Positions 15,301-31,038 are shown, numbered from the stretch's first letter. The stretch is 64,000 nucleotides of DNA from Whitmania pigra (GCA_021613335.1 JAJTWR010000015.1:55001-119000), one strand, 5' to 3'. The notes: a model not told the origin generated them from the letters alone. Made by a program: numbers and translations.

Positions 15301-18300
15301 ATTAATAAATAATTGTAACAAAAAGAAATCTAAAGTCTTATTGTCAAGATTAACAAATTTGTTTCCTTTATAAGCCTGGTATATGCCTGGTCCTGGCAAC
15401 AATTGTGAGCACTCAATTTATTCAACAATTTTTAATGTTTTCTGCTTTTTCCACAGTAAAAATAATATAAATAATGCTGATTAGGTACTAAGGTAAAAAT
15501 GTTTTCTCGCGATCGAGTTAACTTTTGATGTTAACTTTTATATAAACTAGTAATCAAAATGTCATCATCAAATGCAAGATTATAATTAAGTTGTGACAAA
15601 TTTATAATTTTGATAAAAAAAAGTATAAATAATTTCATAATTTTGCAGACTATGTTAAACCACCAAGAAATCCAAACAAAATTGGAATTTACCATGTGCC
15701 GTTGCCTGTAGCTGCTTTGGATGGTTACACTAAAACCTGTTCCTTGACATGCTATGATTGCGAAACAAAAGATTCGGGATTTGGAGTTTGGAGTTACAGA
15801 TTTCCTTCACCACACACCGTCGCAGAGGTTCACATACTTGCTTGCAGAGACGGTATGTATTTATTAGTTTCGAAGCCAAAAATTCTAGAAATCAAGCTTA
15901 TTACAGTAAAATTCTTTTAAATAATAATACCAGGTAACGAATGTCTTGATGACATTTTGGTTGGTGTGAGCAATAGAAAAAAGCCAAGAGAGGATGAGTT
16001 CACGCTATGTGCTGAAAGCAGAAAATGTGTCATGGAGAAAAGAGTGCCCAGGTGGCTGAAATTGCAATGCAGAACTCCGGTAGAAGGAAAATATTTGATA
16101 ATCATTAGGGACCATTCACCGTCCAGACCTCTTTCAATTGCTGAAATCAGAGTTAAAGATGAGCAAAATATGTTGATCGATATGATGCCAGGAGGTATTG
16201 ATATTTATAAATTGTGCCAAATAAAACGTCACTAATTTAATAATATTTATAATGCAGTTCCAGAGGAACCCGAGGAACCCGACATATTTAGTTAGAAACA
16301 AATTTATTTATTTTACTAGTTCTGCAATGCACTCCTACAAACTAATTTTCTTCTCGTTAATATCATGTCGAGAAAACGCTAACTTATGATCCATTGATAA
16401 ATTTAATTGAATATTTATTTACATACTGCTTATACTGTCATTGGTCATGGATTACAGTTTATAATATGTTTATTTGATTGAATAATTACTAAAATATTGT
16501 ATGTAATTTCTTAATCAAATTTGAACCATTTTTTTAAAGAATACCCAGAAGATGAGGGCGAATTGTTTAAACATTCACCAAATCCACGTCAGTGTTATTT
16601 ATTGTAATAAATTGTCTGATAATAATTTAATTTTAGAAAAATATTCCTGGTTAGAATTACTATAAATTAATATAATTAATTAATATCATAAATTTTAATA
16701 CAGCATGGAAAGTCGATGATAATGGGGGTAAGTGAGTTACTGTTTATGAGTTTACCATTTATAAAGTATATATTTATGAATTTTTTTTGGTGAACTGAAT
16801 TCGTTTATTCAAAACTCTAAACGAAAAGCCACACATAACACAACAAAATCACAAATTCAGGATACATCCCAAGAGAATTTAATTTCCATCTAGGGGATTA
16901 CGTGTTGCAAGGTGACAGAATTATGGCGACACGTATGAAAAGGTCTTTACATAAATGATAAACTGAGCTTGAGATTTCAAAAATGCTATTGCCAACGCCA
17001 TGAGAAAATTGACGACAACATTGAAAAATGAAGAAAAAGCGACAAAACTAACAAACACATGACAATGAAAAATTTAGATTAACCGGAGCAGTACTGTGAC
17101 CAAAAAATCAAGTATAATAAAATGAAAGATAAAGTGATTGGGAAATGTGAAACTCATCAACTGTAGAGAATGTATCTTTTTAAGAATGGATTGAAATAGT
17201 GAGGAATAGTGAGTACGAGAAAATTCAGATCTGAATTGACTTGATGATCTAATGATGATTGTAAGAGTGGATATCTGAAGATTTGGAAAACATATTATCA
17301 AAGAACGAAGGCACCAAGTAATGTTTAAAATTTTATATAAAGAGGCAAGTTTAGAATTTATTGATCTGAAAATATTCAGAAATCCATTTGAAGAAGTCCT
17401 TCGTATGAGCACATGGATGGAGACGAAACATAATCCGGATTATTTATTATTATTATTTATGGAGAGTGAGTAAAAGAATAAGTTTGAGAGATTGTCAGAT
17501 GCCCAAGCTACACTACAATAAAAGAGATAAGGGTAGATTAGTGTAATATAATAATATACTATAGTATAATAAGCATTTTCTTATCAACAAATGAACTGAT
17601 CTTCGATATGAGGAGGCAACATAATTGATATGAAAAAACCACTTTAGTTTATCATCGATAATAATGCCGTGGAATTTGGTGGAGGTAAAATGTTTAATCT
17701 GCAAGTCGTTAATGCTAGGTTGAATACTATAAATTCTCCCCTTTTTTTCAACAAACATTAAATTTATTTAAAGACAACATATTGGCTTAAAACCATATGC
17801 CAACATTTGCCAACACAACTCCCCATTGATGTTAATAATTAATTCATTAAGATTTTTGCAAGAGGAAAATAGATTTTTATCATCCGCGAATGATAAAAAT
17901 GTAAAAAGATGTTTAAAGTTAATCTGCTTTTCTAATTTCAACACCTATATTATTTTTTTCATTTTTAAGACTGGTATATCCCGGGTCCAGACAAAAATTG
18001 TGAGAACTCACTTTGTTCAATTTTTTTTTAATGTTTCCTGCTTGTTCCATCATATTTAAAGAGAATATTAAATCGGCACTAAGCCAAATATTAATAAATA
18101 CAAATTATAAATTATTATGTTATAATCGAATATAACAGTGTAATATTTTTATAATATGCTCAATTTATAATTGTGATGAATAACATTCCATGTATTTTAA
18201 TGTATTTGTTATTATATAATATAACTGTTATATACCTAAATTAATTATTATTTTATATGACATTATTACTGAATCATTTTTATATTATTAGTGAACAATT

Positions 18301-21300
18301 TTTTCCATATTGACAGACCGCTTAAAACCACCCAGAAATCCTAACAAAATTGGAATTTATTACATACCATTGCCTGAAGCTGCATTGGATGGTTATACTA
18401 AAACCTGTTCATTGGCATGCTATGATTGCGGAAAGGAGTCCGAATTTGGATATTGGCGTTACAGATTTCCATCACCACAAACAGTGGCAGAGGTTCACAT
18501 ACTTGCCTGCAGAGATGGTAGGTATTTATCAGTTTTGAAGCCTAAATTCAAGGATTAATCCTGTTTTCTTTTAAATAATAACAGGTGTCGAATGTCTTGG
18601 AGACATTTTGGTTGGTGTGAGCAATAAAAAAGAGCCAAAACCGAATGAGTTCACACTATGTACTGAAAGCAGAAAATGTGTCATGGAGAAAAGAGTGCCC
18701 AGGTGGTTGAAATTGCAATGCAGAACTCCGGTAGAAGGAAAATATTTGATAATCTTTAGGGACAATTCACCGTCCAAACCCCTTTCAATTGCTGAAATCA
18801 GAATTAAAGACGAGCAGAATGTGTTTATCGATATGATGCCAGGAGGTATTGATATTTGCAAATTGAGCTTTAGGATAATTATTTTGAGAATTATTTCCTT
18901 GCAGAAATGCTAGATGAACCCGAGCCGCCTATAACTAGTTAGAATTAAATTACTTTCGTAGAGCTTAAAACATATTTAATTCAATAACTTATAACAATAT
19001 AGTTGTTTTTCATTTGTATAATTTTCATTGTTAATAACAATTTCTCTATTCAGTTTTCCCAAAACCACCTTCTGGCACCGGGACAATCTTTGGTAGGATT
19101 AAAATAATATAAAAAAAACTTCGACCCAAACATTTGATGCTTTATTTTTAAGGCTTTACCAAAATTATTTATTAAATTAACTTAAAAACTGCATTTATAT
19201 GTATATACAAATATAATGTTTTAAAACAATTTTTAAAATAAATATATAATAAAAGTACACTAAAAGTATTTGAAATTCCATTAACAGTTTACCAATTAGA
19301 GGAAGGCGATCTATTTAGATATTCACCAAATCCACGTTAGTTCCAAAAATATTATTTATCACTAAATATTTTAGGTAACCCTAACCAGCAACAGCCACGA
19401 CTGATTTATATTCGTAAGCGCTCAATGTGATTGGTTGAGATGTGAAATAGGTCACAGCGCAGCAATCGTTTTGTACGATATTTTCGTTTAAAAAAGTAAT
19501 AACCGTCGTTGCAATATGAAATTAATTTAATATTAATTAGAATAATCGAAACCTAATCCCAACTCAAACCCTAAAATTGTTAAATTATTAACCTTAACAT
19601 TAATCAATACCCAACCCTGATCTCAGATTTTAAGTTATTCAAATAACTTTAAAACTGGGCCGACAAACATGGACGAATAATATTGGAACCCCCAACAAGA
19701 AACGAGCATGCGCTTATGAATATTAATCAGTTGGTAAAATATTTTTCTAAGTATTTTTAAACAACATTCTACAACCAACAAATAAAGCAAATGCTTTTAA
19801 TTTTATTAATTTAAAAAATTTAACGAAATAGATTTGAATAAATTGCTTGTTGATATAATAATTTATAATTTGCATTTTGTTTTATCATATTCTGGGCGGT
19901 ATTTGCTTTTATCCTTTTTTATACTTTTTTTAATACTTTTAACACATTAGTTTGAATTTATACTGTTACACCGAGCAATTAATAATTATATTTATATCTC
20001 AATTAATTAAATTTAAACTTAATTATTTTTATGATTATATTTAGTATCTTTTTCTTATACGGTATCCCCATAATTTTTGCCATAAAGATTATCGCAAAAA
20101 CGTCGCACAAAGTTCTTCAAAATCCTGAATTCCACAACTCGACATTAGATTCCAAAATCTCATATATGATCCTTAAGATCCACAAAAAGTAATCAGTTTG
20201 ATTAGTCGCTCAATTAACTTATAAATTTGCGGACCCCGTTTAATACTATATACAACAGCTGCCGAGCATGCACCGCATGCATCAACTACTATGCAAATGA
20301 GATAGGCGGAGCTTGGACCCCATCTATATAAGAGGTAAATTCGAAAGAGAATTTCATTTCACCGCTAACGCTCGTCGTATCAACATATCCTGAGAATCAC
20401 TACCTCAAAAATCGAATTTCACATACAATGGCTCCTTCAACTGACAATGGTTACGTAATGGATGTAGATCAATTAGAAGAGGTAGTCTTTATCTGCGACA
20501 AGTGTGAGTGTTCATTCAACTCTCAGGAAGAAATTCAGCTACACTTCGTGTCTTGTTACGGGCTAGATCAGCAGATCCAATTGTTTGGCAAGGGAGGCGG
20601 AGGATACCAGGCATCGAATCCGAAAAAAACTGCGATTAGAAAAGAGAAGAGGCAAGAAAACAGGTGCCTCACCTGCGATAAGGTCTTTTCCACCCCTTAC
20701 ACGTTGAAGTCGCACATGAAGCTGCATAACAATGATAGACCCTTTACTTGCGATGAATGCGGTATGGGGTTCATTCTCATGAGTTGTCTCAAGACCCATG
20801 TGAAAGCCAAGCACTTTGGTAAAACTTATCCTTGCCAAATATGCGGCAAACTACTTAGAAGTAAGCACTACCTCAGCGTTCATCTGCTCATCCACATGAA
20901 ACAAAAAGAATTCAAGTGCGACTTCTGTCAGAAAGAATTTGTGGACAGGGCATCATTACGACTGCATATGAGGAGTCATACGGGAGATCGTCCTTTCAAA
21001 TGTCAGCACTGCGATAAGAGCTTTAAACAGTGCAGCCACTTAAAAACTCACGAAAGGTTGCACACCGACGAGAGGCCTTTTAAGTGTGATGTGTGCCCCA
21101 AAGAATTTCGCCAAGTGGGGAACCTGATTGAGCACAAAAAATGTAGGCACAGGTTTTGAAAGGCTTCGTAATATCGTAATAGAGTTTCAATTTGGGATCT
21201 AAATAGAAGTTCAAGGAATGGTTAACGAAACAAGGAGTTTTCCAATTTATTATTATTTTTTGCTTTACCAGTTTATTTGTCTCTCAATAAATGCTTCTCA

Positions 21301-24300
21301 TCGCTGAAAACATTGGCGTTTTCCGTTTTTGTATAAATAAAAATAGATATATAATAAGAAACTCCGGTGTGGACCAGCAGAGATTTCTAAAAGGAGAAAT
21401 CTTGCCTTCAAGCGTTTCGCCCCTGATCTTCTGACGCTCTCTGGAGTTGGGCAGCACCCAGTAATTATCCGGGTGTCTCTGCTGGCTGGTCTCTGTACTT
21501 CCATCTCTTCTTAAGCTCTTCTTCATTTCCTCCTTGCTCCTCTACGCACTGTAGGTCGGCCTCTCCGATTATGTATTGGCCTGACACGCGCACACTTGTG
21601 CTTAACAATTGATGAATGTTATACGCGAAGCAGTGGTGGTTTTGAGGGTACTTTTAAAAATTTAAGATCTTTATTTTTGTTTTGAATACACACATGAACA
21701 CAATCATTTTTCTATATAAGATTTGATAACCATTACATTTTTTTGTCAATTTTTTCTCATCGGTTTGATATGAAAAGGATTTAAGATAATTTAGTACCAC
21801 ATTACTTTATTAATTTTTTTATTAATATTTCTTAACAGCATGGCAAATTGATGAACAAGGAAGTGAGTTTAAATGAATGATGAACATTTTTAAATTGTGA
21901 ATTGCATTTTACGGGACTCTCCATAAATGGTATCACGCACTTAGGAGTGGGGGTTAAACAATCTTGATGAGAGGGACGTGGAGACTAAAAATTATGTGAC
22001 GTAACACTAATTGATAATTTGTTCAGTAAAATTAAACAAAATACAAATCTTGTATCACTAGATGACAGTATTAGCAACTCAGTAGGTTACTTGTACCTTT
22101 GACCTTTGGCACTCGTTATGACCGCTATGTACTACCAGATAAATAAGAAAGAGGTTTCACTATTACACTGCACGTTATGAAAAATATACTGTTTTATCTT
22201 CTACTTCTCATTTATATTCGCAGGGGTACAGTTTTCGCTGCGATACTCCTCAATGGGGAGGATGGGGTCAAAATGCCAAAAAATGCGTGATATCATTTGT
22301 AACGCCCGATGCGAAAATATTTCAAAAATGATATTGTTAATATAATTATATGACTTCTTTTTTTAAGGATGGTATCTTTTCTCACTGACCAAACGTTGTA
22401 AGTATTAACTATAATCTTACATATTTTATATAATAAATAAAACATTTGATCATGTCGAATTGTTTATCTTGCTAACGATGGCAGGGTGTTAACTATTAAC
22501 GTGTTTTATAGATTATCTGAATACTCCCAAAAATCCAAACAAAATTGGAGTTTATCATGTGCCGGTGTCTGTAGCTGCATTGGATTTTTACACGAAAACC
22601 TGTTCATTGACATGCTATGGTTGCGAAACAAAGGGTTCCGGATTTGGAGTTTGGCGTTACAGATTTCCATCACCACAAACCGTCACAGAGGTTCACATAC
22701 TTGCTTGCAGAGACGGTATGTATTTATTGGGTTCGATGCCAAAATTCTAGAAAACAAGAATAAACTTCTTATTGCTTTAAATGATACCAGGTAACGAATG
22801 TCTTGATGACATTTTGGTTGTTGTCAGCGATACAAAAGAGCCAAAAAAAGATGAATTCACAATATGCGCTACAAACAGAAAATGTGTCATGGAGAAAAGA
22901 GTGCCCAGGTGGCTGAAATTGCAATGCAGAACTCCGGTAGAAGCAAAATATTTGATAATCATTAGGAACCATTCACCGTCCAAACCCCTTTCAATTGCTG
23001 AAATCAGAATTAAAGACGTGCAACATATGTTGATCGATATGATGCCAGGAGGTATTGATATTTATAAATTAGGCCGAATAAAACGTCACTAATTTAACAA
23101 TATTAATAATGCAGTTCCAGAGGAACCCGAGAAAATCGACATATTTTGTTAGAATTAAATTTATTTCAATTTACTAGCTTTGCTATGCACTCCTACAAAC
23201 TAATTTTTTTTTCGGTAATATCATGACAACGCTAAATTATGATCCGCAGATAAGTTTAATTCATTATTTATATACATACATACTGCGTGTACTTGAATCA
23301 TTAATCCTAGATTAAAGTTTGCAATATGTTTATTTGATTGAGTAATTACCAAAATATTATAAGTAATTTCTTAATATAATTTGAACAATTTTTATAAAGC
23401 ATACCCCGAAGAGGAGGGCGATTTCTTTGGACAACCACCAAATCCACGTTAGTTTCAAAAATATTATTTATCACTGGTTGTTTTGCCTGGCATGAGACGG
23501 ACGGTAGTAGAATATTATTGTTCGTATTTTTAAACAACATTCCAGAACTAACAAATAAAGCGAAGGTTCAATAATTTATCGAAATAGATTTGAACAAATT
23601 GTTAGTTGATGTAAAATTTAGAAGTTTCATTTTTGTTTTTTATCATCATATTCTGTGCGGTATTTGCTTTTAACACGTTCTTTTAATTTTATATATACTG
23701 TCACACCAAGCAATTAATAATTATGTTTATGTTGCAATTAATTAAATTTAAACTTAATTATTTTTATGATTATATTTAGCATCTTTTTTTATACGATTAT
23801 CGCAAAAAGATTATCGCATAAATACATAATGGATGCAGATCAATTAGAAGAGGTAGTCTTTATCTGCGACAAGTGTGAGTGTTCATTCAACTCTCAGGAA
23901 GAAATTCAGCTACACTTCGTGTCTTGTTACGGGCTAGATCAGCAGATCCAATTGTTTGGCAAGGGAGGCGGAGGATACCAGGCATCGAATCCGAAAAAAA
24001 CTGCGATTAGAAAAGAGAAGAGGCAAGAAAACAGGTGCCTCACCTGCGATAAGGTCTTTTCCACCCCTTACACGTTGAAGTCGCACATGAAGCTGCATAA
24101 CAATGATAGACCCTTCACTTGCGATGAATGCGGTATGGGGTTCATTCTCATGAGTTGTCTCAAGACCCATGTGAAAGCCAAGCACTTTGGTAAAACTTAT
24201 CCTTGCCAAATATGCGGCAAACTACTTAGAACCAAGCACTACCTCAGCGTTCATCTGCTCATCCACATGAAACAAAAAGAATTCAAGTGCGACTTCTGTC

Positions 24301-27300
24301 AGAAAGAATTTGTGGACAGGGCATCATTACGACTGCATATGAGGAGCCATACGGGAGATCGTCCTTTCAAATGTCAGCACTGCGATAAGAGCTTTAAACA
24401 GTGCAGCCACTTAAAAACTCACGAAAGGTTGCACACCGACGAGAGGCCTTTTAAGTGTGATGTGTGCCCCAAAGAATTTCGCCAAGTGGGGAACCTGATT
24501 GAGCACAAAAAATGTAGGCACAGGTCTTGAAAGGCTTCGTAATATCGTAATAGAGTTTCAATTTGGGATCTAAATATAAGTTCAAGGAATGGTTAACGAA
24601 GCAAGGAGTTTTCCAATTTATTGTTATTTTTTGCTTTATCAGTTTCATTTGTCTCTCATTAAATGGTTCTCATCGTCGAAAAAATTTGAATTTTCTGTTT
24701 TTGTATAAATAAACATCGCAACAAAACAACAATGTTTTTGAGGGTACTTTTAAAAATTTAAGGTTTTGTTTTAGTTTTGAATAAGCTCACAGACACAGTT
24801 TTTTTCAATGTAAGATTTGATAACAATTTCATATTTTGTCAAGTTTTTCTCATTGGTTTGATTTGAGAACGATTTAGGATAATTTATTGTTTTATTAAAT
24901 TATTTATTAATATCTTTTAACTCATTCATTCAACAGCATGGCAATTTGACGAACGTGGTGAGTTGATTAAATGATGATTAAAAATGAATCGTTGATTAAA
25001 AGTCTAAAATTGTGCGGGGGATAAAAAAATTACGTTACATCATTTACGACGTCCGATGTCAAAAATAATATAATTAATACTCAAGATAGTCAATATTAAT
25101 ACAAATATATGTCTTCTATTTTAAGGATGGTATATGCTCACTACCAGTGGAGTTTGTAAGTATTACGTGTCATCTTATATTCTTTATATTTCAAATACAA
25201 TATGTAATCATGTCGAATTGTTTATCTTACTGATGATGGCAGGATATAAACTGTTAACGTGTTTCATAGATCGCCCGAAGCCTCCAAAAAATCCAAACAA
25301 AATTGGAATTTATCACATACCGGTGCCAGAAGCTGCTTTGGATGGTTACACCAAAACCTGCTCCTTGACGTGCCGTGACTGCGAAGCTGGTCCAAATTCT
25401 GGGTTTGGATTGTGGCTTTACAGATTTCCATCCTCACAGACGATCGCAGAAGTTCGCATACTTGCCTGTAGAGACGGTTAGACATTTTATTTTGTTGTTG
25501 TGAAGACAATTTGGAACATTTAACATTACGTAACTGAATCCAATATTGCTGTTTATAAATACATAAGATTTCGAAATAATACCAGGTAATGAATGTCTCG
25601 GAAACATTTTGGTCGGCGTCAGCAATACGAAAGACCCAAGCGAAAAAGACATAAATGTGTGCGCTGAAAGCTTCAAATGCGTTCTCGACGGGAGAGTGCC
25701 GAGATGGCTGAAATTACAATGCATTTCTCCTGTCAAAGGAAAATATTTGGTTATTATTAGAAAAGGTACACCGTCTCCTGCACTTTCAATCGCTGAAATC
25801 CGAGTTTTAGACGAGACTGGTACTTTGATTGATATGAAGCCAGGAGGTATTACTTAATTTAGTACTTCAATGGTAAATTGAAGATTGTTAAGTTAAAATT
25901 CCTTTATTCATTTTTTTTAGAAGATAAAACAGGCTCCTATGAACCTGATACTGGTTAGAATACAATTTATTTCTTTTTGGCAATAAATTTTAATTGAAGA
26001 ACACAATTTTAATCAATACCGACTTGTAATGAACAAGGTTTTATAATTTGGGTTTAGTAAACATAATGTAATTACATAATTATAATTTGTGTTTTATTCA
26101 TCTTAACTTATGCAGATGAGGAAGTTCAAAACTTTGGTTTGTTTTGAATATGCCTTTAGTTTTGCTCTTTCTTCAAAGAGATGTTAACATTCATGTTGTC
26201 AACGTGCCATGTCACAATTATGTTGTTCATCATTACAGTTACATATTTTATTCTGATTTTATTAGAGAATTATTTAAATTGCGACATGTTCACTGCACAT
26301 GAGTAAATAAAATTAGAAAATTAAAAGTAGACGTTAATCTATTTAATAACTCTTTAAAATAAAAATATTTTTAAAAATCACATGCATTTTGCAGATGGCG
26401 AATTCTTTAATAATCCATCAAATGGACCTCGGCCACGTTAGTGCCAAACAACATTTATTATTAAATTATAAACAAATTATTTATCACAAATAAACAACAT
26501 TTATTACAAATAATTAATAACATTTATTACAATTAATTAATAACATTTATTACAATTAATTAATAACATTTATTACAATTAATTAATAACATTTATTACA
26601 ATTAATTAATAACATTTATTACAATTAATTAATAACATTTATTACAATTAATTAATAACATTTATTACAATTAATTAATAACATTTATTACAATTAATTA
26701 ATAACATTTATTACAATTAATAATATTTATAAAAAAAAAAATTATTAATCACAAATAAATAACATTTATAACAATTAATAACGTTTTTAAAAAAACAAAT
26801 TATTTATCATCTAAGAACAATTGAGCGCTGGAATTAATTTTCTGGTTTTCAAGATTTACTAATAGATTTTTGATAGATTTCAGTTTTTTATTTTTGTATT
26901 TAATGCATCTTTTAATTAATACATTTGTTTTTAAAACAGCATGGAGAATTGATGCAGAGGGACGTGAGTTCTATTGATAATTATTCAATTTTTGTTTTTT
27001 TGGCTAAAAAATATAATATTCTAAATTATTACAATGTAAATAAAAGAATTATCAGAAAATTTAAATCTGCAAATACATCATACAATCCCATAATGATTAT
27101 AACAAAATATTGAATTTCTTCTTTAAGGTTGGTATATCCCCACTCGAACCAAGAACTGTGAGTTTAAATAAAATAATTTTATCAAATAAATTACAATATT
27201 TACATTTAAAAATGTTTTGTATTTCGTTGAAACCAATATAATCAAACGTTACATGGATTTGATGGCAAAGAGCCTTTTTTTTCGGTTTTTGGTTTTTAGT

Positions 27301-30300
27301 GCCGAAAATAAAGTTCATTAAAATAATAAATCATTTATATTTAGATGTGTCTACAGATATTCTTCTGATGACGTACAGAATAAACATTTTAAATTTCAGA
27401 TTTCTTAAATTATCCGAAAAATAAGAACAAAATTGGAAATTATTACGTACCCCTCTCTGTGGCTGCTTTGGATGGTTACTCGAGAACTTGTTCGCGAACG
27501 TGCTACAACTGCGATGATAACGAATCTAGATTTGGATACTGGCGCTACAAATTTCCATCCCCCCAAACCGTCTCAGAGATTCACATACTTTCGTGCAAAG
27601 ACGGTCGGTGAATATTAGTTATGAAGTCAATTACTAACTTTAAAGTATTAATATTTAAAGTAATAATATATAAGATCGCGATACAATAATGAAGGATGTT
27701 TTAAATAATACCAGGTCGCGAATGCCTTGAAGACATTGTCGTTGGTGTCAGCAATCAGAAATATCCAAAAGAACATGAATTTGAAGCATGCGCCGCAAAC
27801 GACAAATGCTTTCTCAATACTAATAACAAAGACTCCAGGTGGCTGAAATTGCGATGCAGTTCTCCTGTGACAGGGGAATATTTGCTAATAATCAGGAAAA
27901 AGACACCGTCTCCTGCACTTGCAATAGCTGAAATCAAAGTTAAAGATGTACAAGATGCTTATATCGATTTGAGACCTGAAGGTATTTACTTTGATTGATT
28001 TTATCTAAATTGAATAACAAGATAACTTTTTCGAGATACCATTTTGTAATTCAAATCTTCACAGAAGTAGAAGATGACGAACCTGAGAAACCCACAGAAC
28101 GAGGTTATTATGAAATTTAATTCATTAAAAAACAAATCAGTCAGTTTAATGTCGCTTGTAATAAATGAATTGCTCAGTACCATTGTGACTTTGACCTATT
28201 TTGTCTCTATTCAGTTCCTCCAGTGCCACCTGCTGATGTTGGACGAAAGTTTGGTTAGTTTAAATTATTATAATTTCAAAAATAATTTACTTTTTGCACG
28301 CCTAAATGTTAATCCCCTTTACAAAATAATTCAAGACTCTAATCGTAATAAAACTAATTTTAACTGTTTTTAAATTTATTAATTTATTATTAAAACTCTA
28401 TAAATTGCAATTCTACAACTAAAAGACACTGTTTTAGAATTGGATTTATTTTATATCCAAATTATACCTGCCTAGAAATACAAATACCTAATTGTATAAT
28501 AAACCAAATTTCTACCACCTTCTAAAGTTTACGAAGAAGAGGAAGGAGACCTGTTTGGCCCTTATCCAAATCCACGTTAGTATCAGACATACCGATATTA
28601 AACATTGATATACCGATATTATACATTGATATACCAATATTATACATAGCTATACCTATATTATACATCGATTTACCGATATTATATATCGATATACCTA
28701 AATTATACATCTATATACCGATATTATACATCGATATACCGATTGTTAAATTAAATTATATATTATGTATGTTAAAGACATGCCAATAAAAATTATTATT
28801 AGAGAACAATTAGAGAATTCAATGTTCTTGCTATTTTTTTTTATTGATTAATTTATTTTATTGATTAATTTAATGACGTGAGAAATCTTTTAAAACAGCG
28901 TGGACAGTTGATGAAAATGGACGTGAGTTTCTGTGATAATAAATAAAATTATTAAAAATTGTTAAATAGTTTCTCAATGTTTAAAAGTTTACAGTTCTCT
29001 AATAATATTCTATTAAATACAATATGCCTAAGCGGATACTGAAATCAATAGCATCGGCACTGATTCTGCTAACTTCTATTTAATTGTTGTTGTTTTTTTT
29101 TATTTTTCAGGATGGTTTTTTAACACTCCAACGAAAAATTGTGAGTAATTGCTTATGTTTAATGAAACAAATTGTCCAATAAACAATAAAAGGTTTCTTA
29201 GGCGAATGTTAATTTAATTTGTTTGGTATTGAACTCAAATGATCTTGTGCAGGTTTCTCCGAATCGGTTACGTGCCTGCATAGGGCGGTAATAGCAACAG
29301 TCGTTATGTGTCGTGTTCGAAACCCAGCCGGCATTGCCGCCAGCGCCCTTGGGATGGAGCGCTATATAAATGGCTACAAGAAGCGCCTCTGACGCTATGC
29401 ACATGGCGCTATATAAATGAAGTTACAATCTTGATCAACATGACGAGCTTGTTCTCTGAAATTGGTTTAAATATGTATTACAAACCTCAATCATCAATCA
29501 TATCTCAAAAATCAATATTACTTATAAACATTACGCATAATTAATATACATAATTTATTACATCATGTACTATTAAGTGTCAATCTAAATCCAAATTTCA
29601 AAAATTTAATTACAGATTTCCTGAACCCTCCCAGAAATCCAAATAAAATTGGGATTTATCATATACCAGTCCCTCAAGCTGCTTTGGATGGTTACACTAA
29701 AACTTGTTCTCTAACAAGCGACGATGATTATGGCTTTGGAATTTGGCGCTACAGATTTTCAAACACCCAAATCATCTCTGAGGTTCACATACTTGCTTGC
29801 AGAGACGGTTAGTAATCATTAGTCACGAATGCAATTAAAAACTTGACAAAACACTTGGGAAATCAGGCTAACATTACAGAATATTCGTAACGTTACCAGG
29901 TAACGAATGTCTTGATGACATCGTCGTTGGTGTCAGCAATCGAAAGATGCCGAGAGAGAAAGAGGTGGCAGTATGCGCTAGAAACGAAAGATGCGTTCTC
30001 GATGGAAAAGTGCCCAGATGGCTGAAATTACAATGCACAACTCCTGTGGAAGGAAAATATTTGATTATCGTTAGGGACAAAATGCCGTCCAATCCCCTTT
30101 CAATCGCTGAAATCAGAGTTAAAGACGAAAGAGATGTTTTGATCGAAATGAGGCCAGACGGTATTAATGTTTATTTGGATGAAAATTCGTGTACTAAACC
30201 ACGAAATAGTGCTTTGGAAATTTAATTTATGAAATAAAATGCATGCAGATTTTTCAGAAGATATCGAACCAGAACTGCCGATACCCGTCGAACCTGGTTA

Positions 30301-30949
30301 TAATTAAATTAAATTTTTTGTTTAATGTTGACTTTTCATAACTTTTGTGACTCATAACAAATGAAAACAAATATGCTTCTTATTCAGTCTCTCCAAAACA
30401 ACCAATTCAGCCAAGGCCAGGTTTCGGTGAGTTTCGTATGGTGTAATTCCATAAATATATATTAAGTTTTAAAGATAATTTGCTTTTTATTCTTCTAAAG
30501 CTTTTTTCATTTGTAATTCTTAGATTTACCTTGTATGTCATATATTGTAACATATGAAAGATAGAGTCTTTAAGCATTGATAACATTTTAATAATTACAT
30601 GAATTTCACAAAATCAAATTTCAATCTCAATTCCTTAAAGTTTACGATGAAGAAGAAGGAGACCTCTTTGGTCCTTTACCAAATCTACGTTGGTATCAGA
30701 CATAATTACATTTATTTATCATTTTTTAAATAAAAAAATAGATTTACATCTAACTTATTACATTTATTTTATTTTATTATTAATAAATAATTATTTTAAA
30801 CCAGCCTGGAGAGTCGATGACATTGGAGGTGAGATGATGTTTAATATTTTCTGGCTGTTGAAAAGTATATAATGCAATGCGGTAATGCAAAATTTTAATG
30901 TAATACGATGTTTGAGCAGACTCAATGTTAGTATTATTATTATTATTAA

Positions 30950-31038
<89 letters not shown>

